Positions 1-7,634 are shown, numbered from the stretch's first letter. The stretch is 64,000 bases of DNA from Clostridiales bacterium (GCA_022508345.1 JAFLVK010000001.1:533841-597840), one strand, 5' to 3'. Translations and numbers: made by a program. Notes: a model not told the origin generated them from the sequence alone.

Positions 1-699
1 TTTTCCGTCGTATTGGCTGCCGTTGTCAATTTTTTTGGCAATCTCGTCTAAGGTTTTGGCAATTGCCTTTGTTTCGCTCATTACCTTTGCGTAGGCGACA
101 ATTTTACCCTCTTTGTTGAGGTGCATGATAGGGCACAGCTTGAACATGTTGCCCAATATTGCCGCCGGGCCCGAAATACGTCCGCTACGTCTAAAATACG
201 TCAACGTGGTGGAAAAGAATTGATGTTGTATTCTCAGACGGTTGTCCTGCGCCCATTTGTACAGGAAGTCGATACCCTTGCCCTCGTCTCTCAAATCTGC
301 AATGCAATCAACAAACAGCCCGTAGCCTACGCATGCGCAGGTTGAATCCACAACGTAAATTTTGCGTTGAGGGAACTCTCTTTTCAACAGTTCGGCAGCT
401 TTAACGGCGTTGTTTGCCGACTGTGACAAGCCGGAGCTGAAGCAAATGTGCAGCAAATCGCCCTTTTGCAGCAGCGAACGGAAAAAGTCACAGTATCTTT
501 CCACATTGATTAGTGATGTGGTGGGGAGCTTGCCCGCAAGCAGTTGATTGTAGAATATTGCCAGCCCGTTGCCAGCGCGCATGTCGTCGGCGTATTCCAC
601 GCCGTCCACAGTGTAGGTGTAAGCCAGCGCGGGAATGTTGCGTTTTACAAGATGATTTAATGTGAGGTCTACCGTTGATTCGCAGCTTAATGTAAACAT
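1..699 (-). CDS. DegV family protein (3' end beyond window)
   Basis: The reading frame starts at an ATG at 699-697 behind a GGAGGAAAC ribosome binding site and stays open to base 1, so the C-terminus is missing. The visible 233 residues have the features of the DegV family, which binds fatty acids and in some Firmicutes supplies them to the fatty-acid kinase FakA. They include an N-terminal ESTVDL segment, a DDMRAGN-like stretch, LPTTSLIN, and a central CFSSGLSQSANNAV motif followed by VVDS. Known DegV proteins are about 280 residues, so some 50 are probably outside the window. Nothing adjacent points to a specific pathway. The assignment rests on motif recognition, and the ligand is unknown. 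Confidence 0.85.
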   Translation of the reverse strand, partial: MFTLSCESTVDLTLNHLVKRNIPALAYTYTVDGVEYADDMRAGNGLAIFYNQLLAGKLPTTSLINVERYCDFFRSLLQKGDLLHICFSSGLSQSANNAVKAAELLKREFPQRKIYVVDSTCACVGYGLFVDCIADLRDEGKGIDFLYKWAQDNRLRIQHQFFSTTLTYFRRSGRISGPAAILGNMFKLCPIMHLNKEGKIVAYAKVMSETKAIAKTLDEIAKKIDNGSQYDGK

Positions 700-875
700 G
701 TTTCCTCCGACCAAACGAGTGTTTGATAAATTTTTTAGTTACATTATACACCAGCCGCGGCAAAAGTCTCCCTACTGTTGGCAAGGCGCATTCTACAATA
801 TATTTTTCGCTTGGTAGAGTTACGTTTTGGCAATTCTACTCACAGTAGAGCGACAAAAATCGACCTGTAGTTTGC

Positions 876-904
876 TTGCCAGTGTGATTGAATTGTGGTA
901 TACT
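876..904 (+). promoter_or_regulatory. Promoter TTGCCA-17-TATACT, predicted leaderless start
   Basis: TTGCCA (876-881) and TATACT (899-904) are separated by exactly 17 bases. The ATG of the XRE gene begins only six bases after the -10 element, at the expected transcription start. No Shine-Dalgarno sequence precedes the ATG, and none could be transcribed from this promoter. Confidence 0.65.
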
Positions 905-910
905 GTGCTT

Positions 911-1528
911 ATGGAAGAGCTGAAACAGACAATAGCCGAAAATCTTGTTGCATATCGCAAACAGGCGCAATTGACGCAACAGGAGCTGGCTGAAAAGATA
1001 AATTACTCCGACAAGGCAGTGAGCAAATGGGAACGCGCCGAGGGCGTACCCGACGTGCTGGTGCTGAAAGCCATTGCCGACTTGTACGGAGTTACTGTCA
1101 ACGACTTTCTCGTGGACCACACCAAGCCGAAAAAACTGCGCTTCAAGGACTTTTGGGCAAAGCGTTGGCTTATTACATTGCTTTCGGCAGGGCTTGTGTT
1201 TTTTATCGCAACCATTGTGGTGTTTATCTGGTTGGTTGTAGCCCCAGCCTCAGCGGCGGACGTTGCCAAGTATACTTATCTAACGGCGTTGCCCATTGCA
1301 TGTATTGTGGTGCTGGTATTTAGCTGTATTTGGGGTAAGCTGTGGCAGCGTTGCTTGGCTGTGTCGGCGCTTGTTTGGACGCTGTGTTTGCTGATACATC
1401 TTGCGCTGAACATTGTCACGTTGGAGTACACCTGGATGATTTACGTAGTGGGCGCGGCAATGCAATTGCTGGTGATACTGTGGTTTATCCTTGTCTATTT
1501 CGTAAAACGTGGCAAGGCTGTGAAATAA
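911..1528 (+). CDS. XRE-type HTH regulator fused to a membrane domain
   Basis: This is a 205-residue protein. Residues about 4-60 form a Cro/C1-type helix-turn-helix (ENLVAYRKQAQLTQQELAEK, then SDKAVSKWERAEGVPD). After a short basic linker come about four hydrophobic segments, from residue 85 to the end. Such fusions usually act as membrane-tethered repressors in Firmicutes, but the signal here is unknown. An upstream in-frame ATG exists at 827. I chose 911 because the HTH begins there and because the only good promoter places the transcription start at this ATG. The downstream neighbour has its own promoter, so there is no evident operon. Confidence 0.75.
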   Translation: MEELKQTIAENLVAYRKQAQLTQQELAEKINYSDKAVSKWERAEGVPDVLVLKAIADLYGVTVNDFLVDHTKPKKLRFKDFWAKRWLITLLSAGLVFFIATIVVFIWLVVAPASAADVAKYTYLTALPIACIVVLVFSCIWGKLWQRCLAVSALVWTLCLLIHLALNIVTLEYTWMIYVVGAAMQLLVILWFILVYFVKRGKAVK

Positions 1529-1555
1529 TTTCAGTTTATTTTTAGGTTCAAGATA

Positions 1556-1585
1556 TTGACGAATATGTTTTAAATGCGCTATAAT
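1556..1585 (+). promoter_or_regulatory. Promoter TTGACG-18-TATAAT for the zinc-ribbon gene
   Basis: TTGACG at 1556-1561 and TATAAT at 1580-1585 are separated by 18 bases. The ATG of the next gene is 30 bases further on, behind an AAGGAGGAAA ribosome binding site. Confidence 0.65.
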
Positions 1586-1614
1586 ATCATTATATTATAC
1601 AAGGAGGAAATATC

Positions 1615-1965
1615 ATGAAGTATTGTAAGAGTTGCGGAGCAGAACTCGTTGATGAAGCAGTAGTATGCCCCAAGTGCGGTGTTGCAACAGGTGCAGTACA
1701 AGCTGAACCTAAACAAAACACTGTTGGTATTGTAGGTCTTGTGCTTTGCTTTTTTGCAGGTTCTCTGATTGCTTTTATCGTATCATTGGTTGGTTATATC
1801 CAAGGTAAGAAAAAGGGCGAAAAGGTTGGTTGCGCACTTGCAGGAATTATTGTGAGCGTTGTTGAATTTGTATTGATCATCGTCCTGTATTCAATAGTTC
1901 TTGGGCCGCTGCTTGCCGGAATTGCTAATGGTACTTACGGTTTGGTTACATTGGCATTGCTGTAA
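1615..1965 (+). CDS. Zinc-ribbon membrane protein, function unknown
   Basis: This 116-residue protein opens with a zinc ribbon, YCKSCGAELVDEAVVCPKCG (CxxC-x12-CxxC, residues 3-22). It is followed by two hydrophobic segments (about 37-58 and 70-105) separated by a lysine-rich turn. The layout resembles small DUF4190-like membrane proteins with an N-terminal zinc ribbon. The ribosome binding site AAGGAGGAAATATC fixes the start. It has its own promoter and its own terminator, so it is a single-gene unit. No role can be assigned. Confidence 0.75.
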   Translation: MKYCKSCGAELVDEAVVCPKCGVATGAVQAEPKQNTVGIVGLVLCFFAGSLIAFIVSLVGYIQGKKKGEKVGCALAGIIVSVVEFVLIIVLYSIVLGPLLAGIANGTYGLVTLALL

Positions 1966-1994
1966 GAGATACAATAACTAATTAGTAAAAATAA

Positions 1995-2026
1995 ATGACC
2001 TGTCCGTATGAGACAGGTCATTTTTA
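1995..2026 (+). terminator. Intrinsic terminator
   Basis: A perfect 10-bp stem (ATGACCTGTC, 1995-2004, with GACAGGTCAT, 2012-2021) and a 7-base loop are followed by a T-run. Confidence 0.85.
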
Positions 2027-2038
2027 TTGTTAAGACGG

Positions 2039-2067
2039 TTTACAGTTACACTAAGAAATGTTACAAT
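2039..2067 (+). promoter_or_regulatory. Promoter TTTACA-17-TACAAT for the Nudix gene
   Basis: TTTACA at 2039-2044 and TACAAT at 2062-2067 have a 17-base spacer and lie 35 bases upstream of the chosen ATG. Confidence 0.6.
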
Positions 2068-2101
2068 ATACGAAACAAACATGAACTGCACAGGAGACAG
2101 T

Positions 2102-2482
2102 ATGCTGGAAGTTGTTGCGGCGCTAATATGGCGCGACGGTAAATTTTTGATATGTCAACGCCCTGCCAACAAAAAGAGGGCATTGCTGTGGGAATTTGTC
2201 GGTGGCAAGGTAGAAGCAGGCGAAACAAGACAGCAAGCGCTTGTGCGCGAGTGCAACGAGGAGCTTGCAATTACCGTCAAGGTAAATGACGTATTTTGTG
2301 AGGTTAGCCACGTTTACCCCGACGTAACGGTGCATTTAACGCTGTTCAATGCGGAAATTGTGCAGGGCGAACCGCGCAAGCTTGAACACAATGACATGAC
2401 ATGGATAACGCCTGCCGAAATAGATAACTACGAATTTTGCCCCGCCGACGTGGACATTCTTGAAAAAATCAAAAAATTATAA
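2102..2482 (+). CDS. Nudix hydrolase, MutT-like (8-oxo-dGTP diphosphatase type)
   Basis: This 126-residue protein carries a Nudix box starting at about residue 34: GGKVEAGETRQQALVRECNE then EL, matching Gx5Ex7REUxEExGU except that alanine replaces the last glycine. MutT proteins hydrolyse oxidised nucleotides such as 8-oxo-dGTP, and the length and the WEFVGGK lead-in fit that subgroup. A longer reading frame begins at 2027, but its first codons overlap the promoter and lack a ribosome binding site. AGGAGA seven bases before the ATG at 2102 supports the shorter form. It is a single-gene unit between two terminators. Confidence 0.85.
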   Translation: MLEVVAALIWRDGKFLICQRPANKKRALLWEFVGGKVEAGETRQQALVRECNEELAITVKVNDVFCEVSHVYPDVTVHLTLFNAEIVQGEPRKLEHNDMTWITPAEIDNYEFCPADVDILEKIKKL

Positions 2483-2513
2483 TATATTAACTTGATAGTT
2501 AAACAACAAAATT

Positions 2514-2551
2514 AAAAGGACACATTGATTAAATACATGTGTCCTTTTTAA
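2514..2551. terminator. Bidirectional-looking terminator
   Basis: A 12-bp perfect stem, AAAAGGACACAT (2514-2525) with ATGTGTCCTTTT (2537-2548), is A-rich on the left and T-rich on the right. It can therefore stop transcription from the Nudix gene and from the opposite strand. Confidence 0.8.
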
Positions 2552-2570
2552 TATAAAACTCTTAGTGAGG

Positions 2571-2681
2571 TGGTAGAAGCGAGGTAGACGAGGCGCGCGA
2601 GTATTTTGCGAAGGAGTTTACTAGGCGTAAATGACTGAGCAAAAACGGAGCGGAACAAAGTATACCGACGCTTATGCCAGC
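2571..2681 (-). repeat. Intergenic repeat copy D (ATAAGC-TCG-ACTTTGTT family)
   Basis: Read on the minus strand, this begins at the pyk stop codon. Its core at 2654-2675 (ATAAGCGTCGGTATACTTTG) closely resembles three copies at 15896, 16571 and 16911. It also shares TTCCGCT and CCACCTCA with the 16911 copy, but about 60 bases separate them here. Confidence 0.55.
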
Positions 2682-4103
2682 TCACTCCTCAATTAGTTTG
2701 CTAACTTTAATAAGATTCGTCCCCGAGCTCTTGCCAAGGGGCACGCCTGCCGTAATTACAATGTTGTCGCCTTCGCCTGCAATTCCAAGTCGGCGCACAG
2801 CCTCCTCTGCATTTATGAACATGTCGTCGGTGTTGTCAAATATTTGGCAGATTGTGGGCACAACGCCCCAGCTTGTGGACAGCTGATTGTACACCCTGTC
2901 ATTCGATGCCATTGCCACAATCACAGCATCGGGGCGGAAGCGGGAAACCATCCTTGCCGATACGCCGCTTTCGGTGTAGACAACTATCGCCTTGGCATTG
3001 ATGTCGAATGCCGTGTTAACAGCCGCGTGGGATATTGCATCGGTGTTGTCCATCAGGTTGAATGGCGACGAGCGGTACATTGCCTTGTAGTCGATGTTGC
3101 GCTCTGCCTCTTCGGCGATACGCGCCATTGTAGCGATGGTGTTGGGAGGGTTGATACCCACTGCGCTTTCTGCAGATAGCATTACGCAGCTGGATCCGTC
3201 GTACACGGCATTGGCAACGTCCACAATTTCCGCGCGGGTGGGGCGCAGCTTGGTTACCATGCTTTCCAGCATTTCTGTAGCGGTGATAACGAACTTACCA
3301 CGCATGCGGCTTTTGGTAATTAGCATTTTTTGTATAGCGGGAAGCTTTTCATAGGGGAGCTCCACGCCGAGGTCGCCACGGGCTACCATGATGCCGTCCG
3401 ATTCCTCAATTATTTCTTCTATGTTGTTTACGCCGCTTTGACTTTCAATTTTGGATATTATGCAAACGTCCTTTGCGCCGTGGTCCATAAGATATTTGCG
3501 TATTTCGCGTACGCTCTCAGCGTCCTGCACAAAGCTTGCTGCGTACAGCTCGGCGCTGTTTTTGATGCCGAAGTCAAGGTCGCGCTTGTCCTGCTCGGAC
3601 AAAAACGGCATGTTTATCTTTACATTTGGCACAAACAAACCCTTGCGGTTGGACAGCGTTCCGCTATTCTCTGCAACGGTGCATATTGTTTCACCCTCGA
3701 TTGCCGTTACCTTGAACACAAGCAGTCCGTCGTTGAGCAGGATGTTGCAGCCAACGCTAACGTCCTTGTACAGCTCCTTGTAGGTGATGGACACCTGTGT
3801 TTCGTCACCGACAATGCCCGTGTTTACAAAGTTGAAGGGCATACCCTCGTGTACTTCGATTTGACCGTTAACAAATGTGCCGATACGAATTTCCGGACCC
3901 TTGGTGTCAATCATGATGGGAATGGGCAACCCAAGGCTACGGCGCACCTTTTTGACGGTGTCAATCTTTTCCTGGTGCTCTTCGTACAGTCCGTGGCTCA
4001 TGTTGATACGCGCTACGTTCATGCCTGCCAAAGCCATCTTTTTTATTTGGTCGTAGGTGGAGCTTGCAGGTCCCAGAGTGCACACAATTTTTGTTTTTCT
4101 CAT
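2682..4103 (-). CDS. pyk: Pyruvate kinase
   Basis: Pyruvate kinase converts phosphoenolpyruvate and ADP to pyruvate and ATP in the last step of glycolysis. The 473 residues cover the usual A, B and C domains. Visible signatures are ARINMSH (31-37, with Arg32), MIDTKGPEIR (64-73), KIESQSG with the catalytic Lys218 and metal-binding Glu220, and ARGDLGVELP (241-250). The protein ends after the C domain and lacks the extra C-terminal PEP-utiliser domain found in many Bacilli. The start follows an AGGGAGGCAT-like ribosome binding site. The gene is divergent from psuG. Its promoter overlaps an inverted repeat that may be an operator. Confidence 0.97.
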   Translation of the reverse strand: MRKTKIVCTLGPASSTYDQIKKMALAGMNVARINMSHGLYEEHQEKIDTVKKVRRSLGLPIPIMIDTKGPEIRIGTFVNGQIEVHEGMPFNFVNTGIVGDETQVSITYKELYKDVSVGCNILLNDGLLVFKVTAIEGETICTVAENSGTLSNRKGLFVPNVKINMPFLSEQDKRDLDFGIKNSAELYAASFVQDAESVREIRKYLMDHGAKDVCIISKIESQSGVNNIEEIIEESDGIMVARGDLGVELPYEKLPAIQKMLITKSRMRGKFVITATEMLESMVTKLRPTRAEIVDVANAVYDGSSCVMLSAESAVGINPPNTIATMARIAEEAERNIDYKAMYRSSPFNLMDNTDAISHAAVNTAFDINAKAIVVYTESGVSARMVSRFRPDAVIVAMASNDRVYNQLSTSWGVVPTICQIFDNTDDMFINAEEAVRRLGIAGEGDNIVITAGVPLGKSSGTNLIKVSKLIEE

Positions 4104-4188
4104 ATATGCCTCCCTAGCCGCACAGGTTGCGCAGCTATACAGAATATGCGCTTGATTTGTAAATCAAAACATATTTCGCATTATAACC

Positions 4189-4229
4189 ATTATAATGCAA
4201 TTGTAAATATTTGTAAACAGAGTTTACAA
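4189..4229 (-). promoter_or_regulatory. pyk promoter overlapped by an inverted repeat
   Basis: On the minus strand, TTTACA (complement of 4212-4217) and TATAAT (complement of 4189-4194) are 17 bases apart. The -35 lies inside TTGTAAAC-AGA-GTTTACAA (4211-4229), a perfect 8-bp inverted repeat that could bind a dimeric repressor. Confidence 0.55.
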
Positions 4230-4234
4230 TAAAA

Positions 4235-4263
4235 TTGATATGTGATTGAGTTTATGATATAAT
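4235..4263 (+). promoter_or_regulatory. psuG promoter TTGATA-17-TATAAT
   Basis: TTGATA at 4235-4240 and TATAAT at 4258-4263 are 17 bases apart. The inverted repeat at 4211-4229 lies just upstream. Confidence 0.7.
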
Positions 4264-4279
4264 ATTAGCAGGAGAAATT

Positions 4280-5206
4280 ATGAAAGACTATTTGAAGATA
4301 TCTACAGAAGTTCAACACGCACTGGATAACAACCTGCCCGTGGTGGCGTTGGAGTCTACAATCATATCCCACGGCATGCCCTATCCGCAAAACGTCGAAA
4401 CGGCGCTCAAGGTAGAGGAAATTGTGCGGCAAGCCGGCTGTGTTCCCGCAACGGTGGCAATTATCGGCGGCGTGCTTACCGTTGGGTGTTCGGCGGAGGA
4501 CATTGAGCTGCTGGGCAAGCGCGGGACCTCCGTTTCCAAGGTGTCCAGGCGCGATTTACCCATAGTGATTGCGCAAGGCAAGGACGGCGCAACAACTGTT
4601 GCCGGCACAATGTACGCATGCGCTCTTGCAGGAGTAAGCGTGTTTGCAACGGGCGGTATCGGTGGTGCACATCGCAGGTCGGAAACCACGATGGACATCT
4701 CCGCAGACCTTGACGAGCTGCAACAAACGGACGTTACGGTAGTGTGTGCCGGTGCGAAATCGATATTGGATATCGGCTTGACGCTGGAATGCCTGGAAAC
4801 GCGCGGTGTGCCCGTGATTGGCTACAAAACGGAGGAAATGCCTGCCTTTTACACGCAAAGCAGCGGCTACAAGGTAGATTACCGATTGGACAGTGCAAAG
4901 GAAATTGCCGAGGCGTACTACGCAAAGCAACAGCTTGGCTTGCACGGTGGCATGCTTGTTGTCAATCCTATCCCAAGCGAATACGCAATGGACAAGGCCT
5001 ACATTGACGAAAATATAAGTATAGCTCTTGCAGAAGCGGACAGGCTGGGAATCAGCGGCAAGCAGATAACGCCCTTTTTGCTGGACAAGATACAAAAGCT
5101 TACAAGTGGCAAAAGCCTTGACTCCAACATACAGCTTGTGTACAACAACGTGCGTTTAGCGTGCGAGGTTGCGCAAGAACTGTGCAAATTAAGGAAGAGC
5201 AAATGA
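4280..5206 (+). CDS. psuG: Pseudouridine-5'-phosphate glycosidase
   Basis: PsuG cleaves pseudouridine 5'-phosphate to uracil and ribose 5-phosphate, allowing pseudouridine salvage. The 308-residue sequence shows the family hallmarks: VALESTIISHGMPYPQN near the N-terminus, VPATVAIIGG, GKDGATTVAGTM, FATGGIGGAHR, and the C-terminal NPIPSEYAMD segment. No pseudouridine kinase (psuK) is adjacent. The start is set by AGGAGA seven bases upstream. Its TGA overlaps the ATG of the radical-SAM gene (ATGA), so the two are translationally coupled, although a metabolic link between them is not obvious. Confidence 0.95.
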   Translation: MKDYLKISTEVQHALDNNLPVVALESTIISHGMPYPQNVETALKVEEIVRQAGCVPATVAIIGGVLTVGCSAEDIELLGKRGTSVSKVSRRDLPIVIAQGKDGATTVAGTMYACALAGVSVFATGGIGGAHRRSETTMDISADLDELQQTDVTVVCAGAKSILDIGLTLECLETRGVPVIGYKTEEMPAFYTQSSGYKVDYRLDSAKEIAEAYYAKQQLGLHGGMLVVNPIPSEYAMDKAYIDENISIALAEADRLGISGKQITPFLLDKIQKLTSGKSLDSNIQLVYNNVRLACEVAQELCKLRKSK

Positions 5207-5898
5207 AATTTGGCGGACTACAAAAGTTAACATTACTGGATTACCCCGAGCATGTAGCTTGCACCCTGTTTACGATAGGGTGCAACCTGCGCTGTCCGTT
5301 TTGCCACAATTTTTCTCTGGTGGTTGGTAACCTTGCAAAGTTGGAGCAAATAACGGAGGAAGATGCTTTGGCATTTTTGCGCAAGCGCAGCAAGGTGCTT
5401 GAGGGCGTGTGTATCACGGGCGGAGAGCCATTGATGCAAGCGGGGATAAAGCAGTTTATCGAGCAGGTCAAGCAAATGGGATATTCAGTTAAGCTGGACA
5501 CCAACGGTGCATACCCCAACAAGTTGCGCGAATTGGTGGAATGTAACCTCATTGACTACGTGGCAATGGACATCAAAAACAGCCGCGAGCTTTACAACAA
5601 AACGTGCGGTTGTGTGGTGGAAATGGAAGACATTTGCAGTTCCGTGGAATACCTCAAGAGCGGTGTGGTGGACTACGAATTTCGCACGACGGTAACAGGC
5701 ACGTTCCACAGCGACAGCAGCATTGAGCAAGCAGCCAAGTGGCTTCAGGGTGCAAAGCGCTGGTATCTGCAGCAATTTGTGGATAGCGGTGAGCTCATCG
5801 ACAGCACCGTTGTCGGCGTAGACGTGGAAACGCTGAAACGCTATCAAAAAATTGCCGAACAGTACGTACCCAACACTCAGCTGAGGGGCGTAAAATAG
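5203..5898 (+). CDS. Radical-SAM activase, anaerobic NTP reductase activator-like
   Basis: This 231-residue protein has the radical-SAM cluster motif CNLRCPFC (Cys27, Cys31, Cys34). GCNLRC is followed by ITGGEPLMQ and LDTNG, as in the short NrdG-like activases that generate a glycyl radical in class III ribonucleotide reductase. No nrdD is in the window, so the target enzyme is inferred only. The start at 5203 overlaps the psuG stop by ATGA and has an AAGGAAGAGC ribosome binding site within psuG. An upstream in-frame ATG at 5161 lies inside psuG and has no such site. Confidence 0.85.
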   Translation: MKFGGLQKLTLLDYPEHVACTLFTIGCNLRCPFCHNFSLVVGNLAKLEQITEEDALAFLRKRSKVLEGVCITGGEPLMQAGIKQFIEQVKQMGYSVKLDTNGAYPNKLRELVECNLIDYVAMDIKNSRELYNKTCGCVVEMEDICSSVEYLKSGVVDYEFRTTVTGTFHSDSSIEQAAKWLQGAKRWYLQQFVDSGELIDSTVVGVDVETLKRYQKIAEQYVPNTQLRGVK

Positions 5899-5908
5899 AT
5901 AAACAAAA

Positions 5909-5948
5909 AGGACACACTGTTTCCTAGCAGCGTGTCCTGATTTTTTTG
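5909..5948 (+). terminator. Intrinsic terminator of the psuG operon
   Basis: AGGACACACTG (5909-5919) pairs with CAGCGTGTCCT (5928-5938) with one G-U or mismatch position. It is followed by a run of seven T. Confidence 0.85.
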
Positions 5949-5988
5949 TATTTTTATATAAGATATTTGCCGACCTATATTTTCAGAG

Positions 5989-6058
5989 CGAGGGTGTTCC
6001 GAAAAAGTGAATCTCGAAGAGGGAGCGTAAGCGGGGAATCTTTTTCGGAATGCCCGAG
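5989..6058. repeat. Large imperfect inverted repeat between convergent genes
   Basis: The left arm (5989-6015) and right arm (6034-6058) share TTCCGAAAAAG in inverted orientation and can form a hairpin of about 25 bp with an 18-base loop. It ends at the stop codon of the HAD gene and lacks a clear T-run on either strand. Confidence 0.6.
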
Positions 6059-6061
6059 CCC

Positions 6062-6787
6062 CTATTTCTTCAACAGCAGCTTGGATATTTCCGTGAAGTC
6101 GCCGCTACTAACTGTGTATTTCGGCGCAATCTTGGGGTTAACGTCCAACTGGGTGAGGTTTGTTTTGATCCACAGGCAGTCAATCTTGGCATTGCGTGCG
6201 CCCTCAACGTCCGTTAGTGGGTCGTTGCCGATGTACACGCATTGCTTTTTGTCCAGCTTGTGCTTTTCAATCAGCGCATTGAACAATGTTGCATCGGGCT
6301 TTGCGCATTTGTAGTCGGATGAGTACACAATTCCGTTGAAATACTTGCGCAGTCCCAGCTTGTTCAATTCCTGCTTGGTGTAGCACGATTGCGCGTTGCT
6401 CACGATGTACAGCTTTTTGCCTGCTTTTTTCAGCTTGGCAAGCGTTTCGTAAACACCTTCGTATGCGCGGATGTATTGTGTGGAAAATGCTCTGAATTCC
6501 TGCGCAAGGTGGGTTGCAAGCGATTTGCCTGCTTTCTTGCCCTTGTTTTCAAATATATGGCGGAAAACTTCCACAACGTCAATTTCGGGGTGCTTGAAAT
6601 TTTTTGCGCCACTCTTCATTTGCCATTCGCAGCTGGAAAAATATGTTTCCGACAGCTCCTGCGGTGTGTATTCCACGCCGTAAAAGTTGAGCGTTTCAGC
6701 CAATTTTCCCCAGGCTGAGCTTTCATATTCGTTGGTGTGAATGTCTACGAGTGTTCCGTACACATCGAAAATAAAATTCTTGTACAT
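6062..6787 (-). CDS. HAD-superfamily hydrolase (haloacid dehalogenase-like)
   Basis: The protein has 241 residues. Motif I is FDVYGTL (nucleophile Asp8), motif II is VSNAQ, and motif IV is IGNDPLTDVEGARN, giving a subfamily IA HAD fold with a helical cap. The second acidic residue of the phosphatase motif DxD is a tyrosine here (D-V-Y), as in 2-haloacid dehalogenases and some uncharacterised relatives. Plain phosphatase activity is therefore uncertain. The start at 6787 has AGGAGC eight bases upstream; an in-frame ATG at 6808 does not. It is convergent with the radical-SAM gene, and no operon partner is seen. Confidence 0.85.
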   Translation of the reverse strand: MYKNFIFDVYGTLVDIHTNEYESSAWGKLAETLNFYGVEYTPQELSETYFSSCEWQMKSGAKNFKHPEIDVVEVFRHIFENKGKKAGKSLATHLAQEFRAFSTQYIRAYEGVYETLAKLKKAGKKLYIVSNAQSCYTKQELNKLGLRKYFNGIVYSSDYKCAKPDATLFNALIEKHKLDKKQCVYIGNDPLTDVEGARNAKIDCLWIKTNLTQLDVNPKIAPKYTVSSGDFTEISKLLLKK

Positions 6788-6902
6788 AACTAAAGCTCCT
6801 ATGAACAATTTGTAATGTTATATTCATTGTATACCTGTTGTTTTGTTTAGGCAACTGTTTTTATATATGTTTCGTAATAGGGTAGATATGTCCATAAAAG
6901 CG

Positions 6903-7232
6903 CTAATATCCCAAATATTCCACGCCGACAAGCAAAATTTCGTTTATTTTGGGGTTGGCGATTTTGTACTTGAGTATTTTGCCCTGACGTTCGCACACAA
7001 CCACGTCCATGTCGCGCAGCAGCCTCAACTGGTGGGATACCGTGGTTTGATTCATTTTCAGTATGTCCGCAAGGTCGGTTACGCACAGTGGCGAAATGGT
7101 CAGCGCCGACAGCAGCTTTACGCGCGACGGATCGGCTAAAAGACTGAAAAACCGCGCTATGCGGCGCACCGAATTGTCGTCGGGCAGGTAACAATCCATA
7201 TCGTCCAGTACCTTGGGCGTTGCGACAATCAT
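6903..7232 (-). CDS. ArsR/SmtB-family transcriptional repressor
   Basis: This 109-residue winged-helix protein has FFSLLADPSRVKLLSAL, the CVTDLADIL segment corresponding to the ELCVCDL metal-binding helix, and the recognition helix NQTTVSHQLRLLRD. Only one cysteine of the classical CxC pair is present. If it senses metal, it probably uses another site, so the inducer is unknown. The start has an AAAAGGAGCG ribosome binding site. The gene is divergent from a small membrane-protein gene, with a 22-bp inverted repeat between them that is a reasonable operator. Confidence 0.85.
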   Translation of the reverse strand: MIVATPKVLDDMDCYLPDDNSVRRIARFFSLLADPSRVKLLSALTISPLCVTDLADILKMNQTTVSHQLRLLRDMDVVVCERQGKILKYKIANPKINEILLVGVEYLGY

Positions 7233-7284
7233 ATTTTTCGCTCCTTTTACATATTATTTAACAAAAAAATATTACAATTGTCAC

Positions 7285-7306
7285 ATATGCGCATTTTGAC
7301 GCATAT
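7285..7306. promoter_or_regulatory. Candidate ArsR operator, inverted repeat
   Basis: ATATGCG (7285-7291) and CGCATAT (7300-7306) form perfect 7-bp arms with an 8-base spacer. The site lies between the arsR-like gene and the divergent small ORF, next to a GTGACA-like -35 for arsR. Autoregulation by ArsR proteins at such sites is typical of the family; its use here is inferred. Confidence 0.5.
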
Positions 7307-7349
7307 TGTAGTAAAAAAACATCGTTTGTAAAAACAAAGGGGATTTTCT

Positions 7350-7577
7350 ATGAATATTACAACAAGCCTACTGTATTTACTTTTGCTGTACGCAGTATTG
7401 GACGACGGCAAAAAGCTGTCGCTTACCACGGGGCTGATTATTGCCTTTGTGATACTGCTTTTCAACTGCTGGTTTACCAACCGCTGCTGCAACAACAGCA
7501 ACAACAACCTTTCTACAACCACAACAACTACCACAACAAACGGTAGTAGTATCTTCAATACGATAAACGGTTTTTAG
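7350..7577 (+). CDS. Small membrane protein with a threonine/asparagine-rich tail
   Basis: This 75-residue ORF is preceded by AAAGGGGA. It has one hydrophobic helix (about residues 27-43) after a short hydrophobic N-terminus, then a cysteine pair (RCC) and a low-complexity tail of Asn, Ser and eight consecutive Thr. The tail comes from an AAC/ACA-rich tract at 7485-7545. It is followed directly by a good terminator, which supports its being a transcribed gene. I do not recognise a family. It may be the target of the divergent ArsR-type regulator, or the tract may be repeat expansion in a decaying gene. Confidence 0.5.
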   Translation: MNITTSLLYLLLLYAVLDDGKKLSLTTGLIIAFVILLFNCWFTNRCCNNSNNNLSTTTTTTTTNGSSIFNTINGF

Positions 7578-7588
7578 ATGATATAAAA

Positions 7589-7624
7589 AAAACGCAACGG
7601 TTTAAATGTGCCGTTGCGTTTTTG
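7589..7624. terminator. Terminator between convergent genes
   Basis: AACGCAACGG (7591-7600) pairs perfectly with CCGTTGCGTT (7611-7620). It is flanked by A-run and T-run, so it can serve both strands. Confidence 0.85.
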
Positions 7625-7634
7625 CTTGTGTAAA

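Noticed and set aside
3330..4232. 300-codon plus-strand frame opposite pyk
   Set aside because: It is antisense to pyruvate kinase, runs across the pyk promoter and lacks a ribosome binding site.
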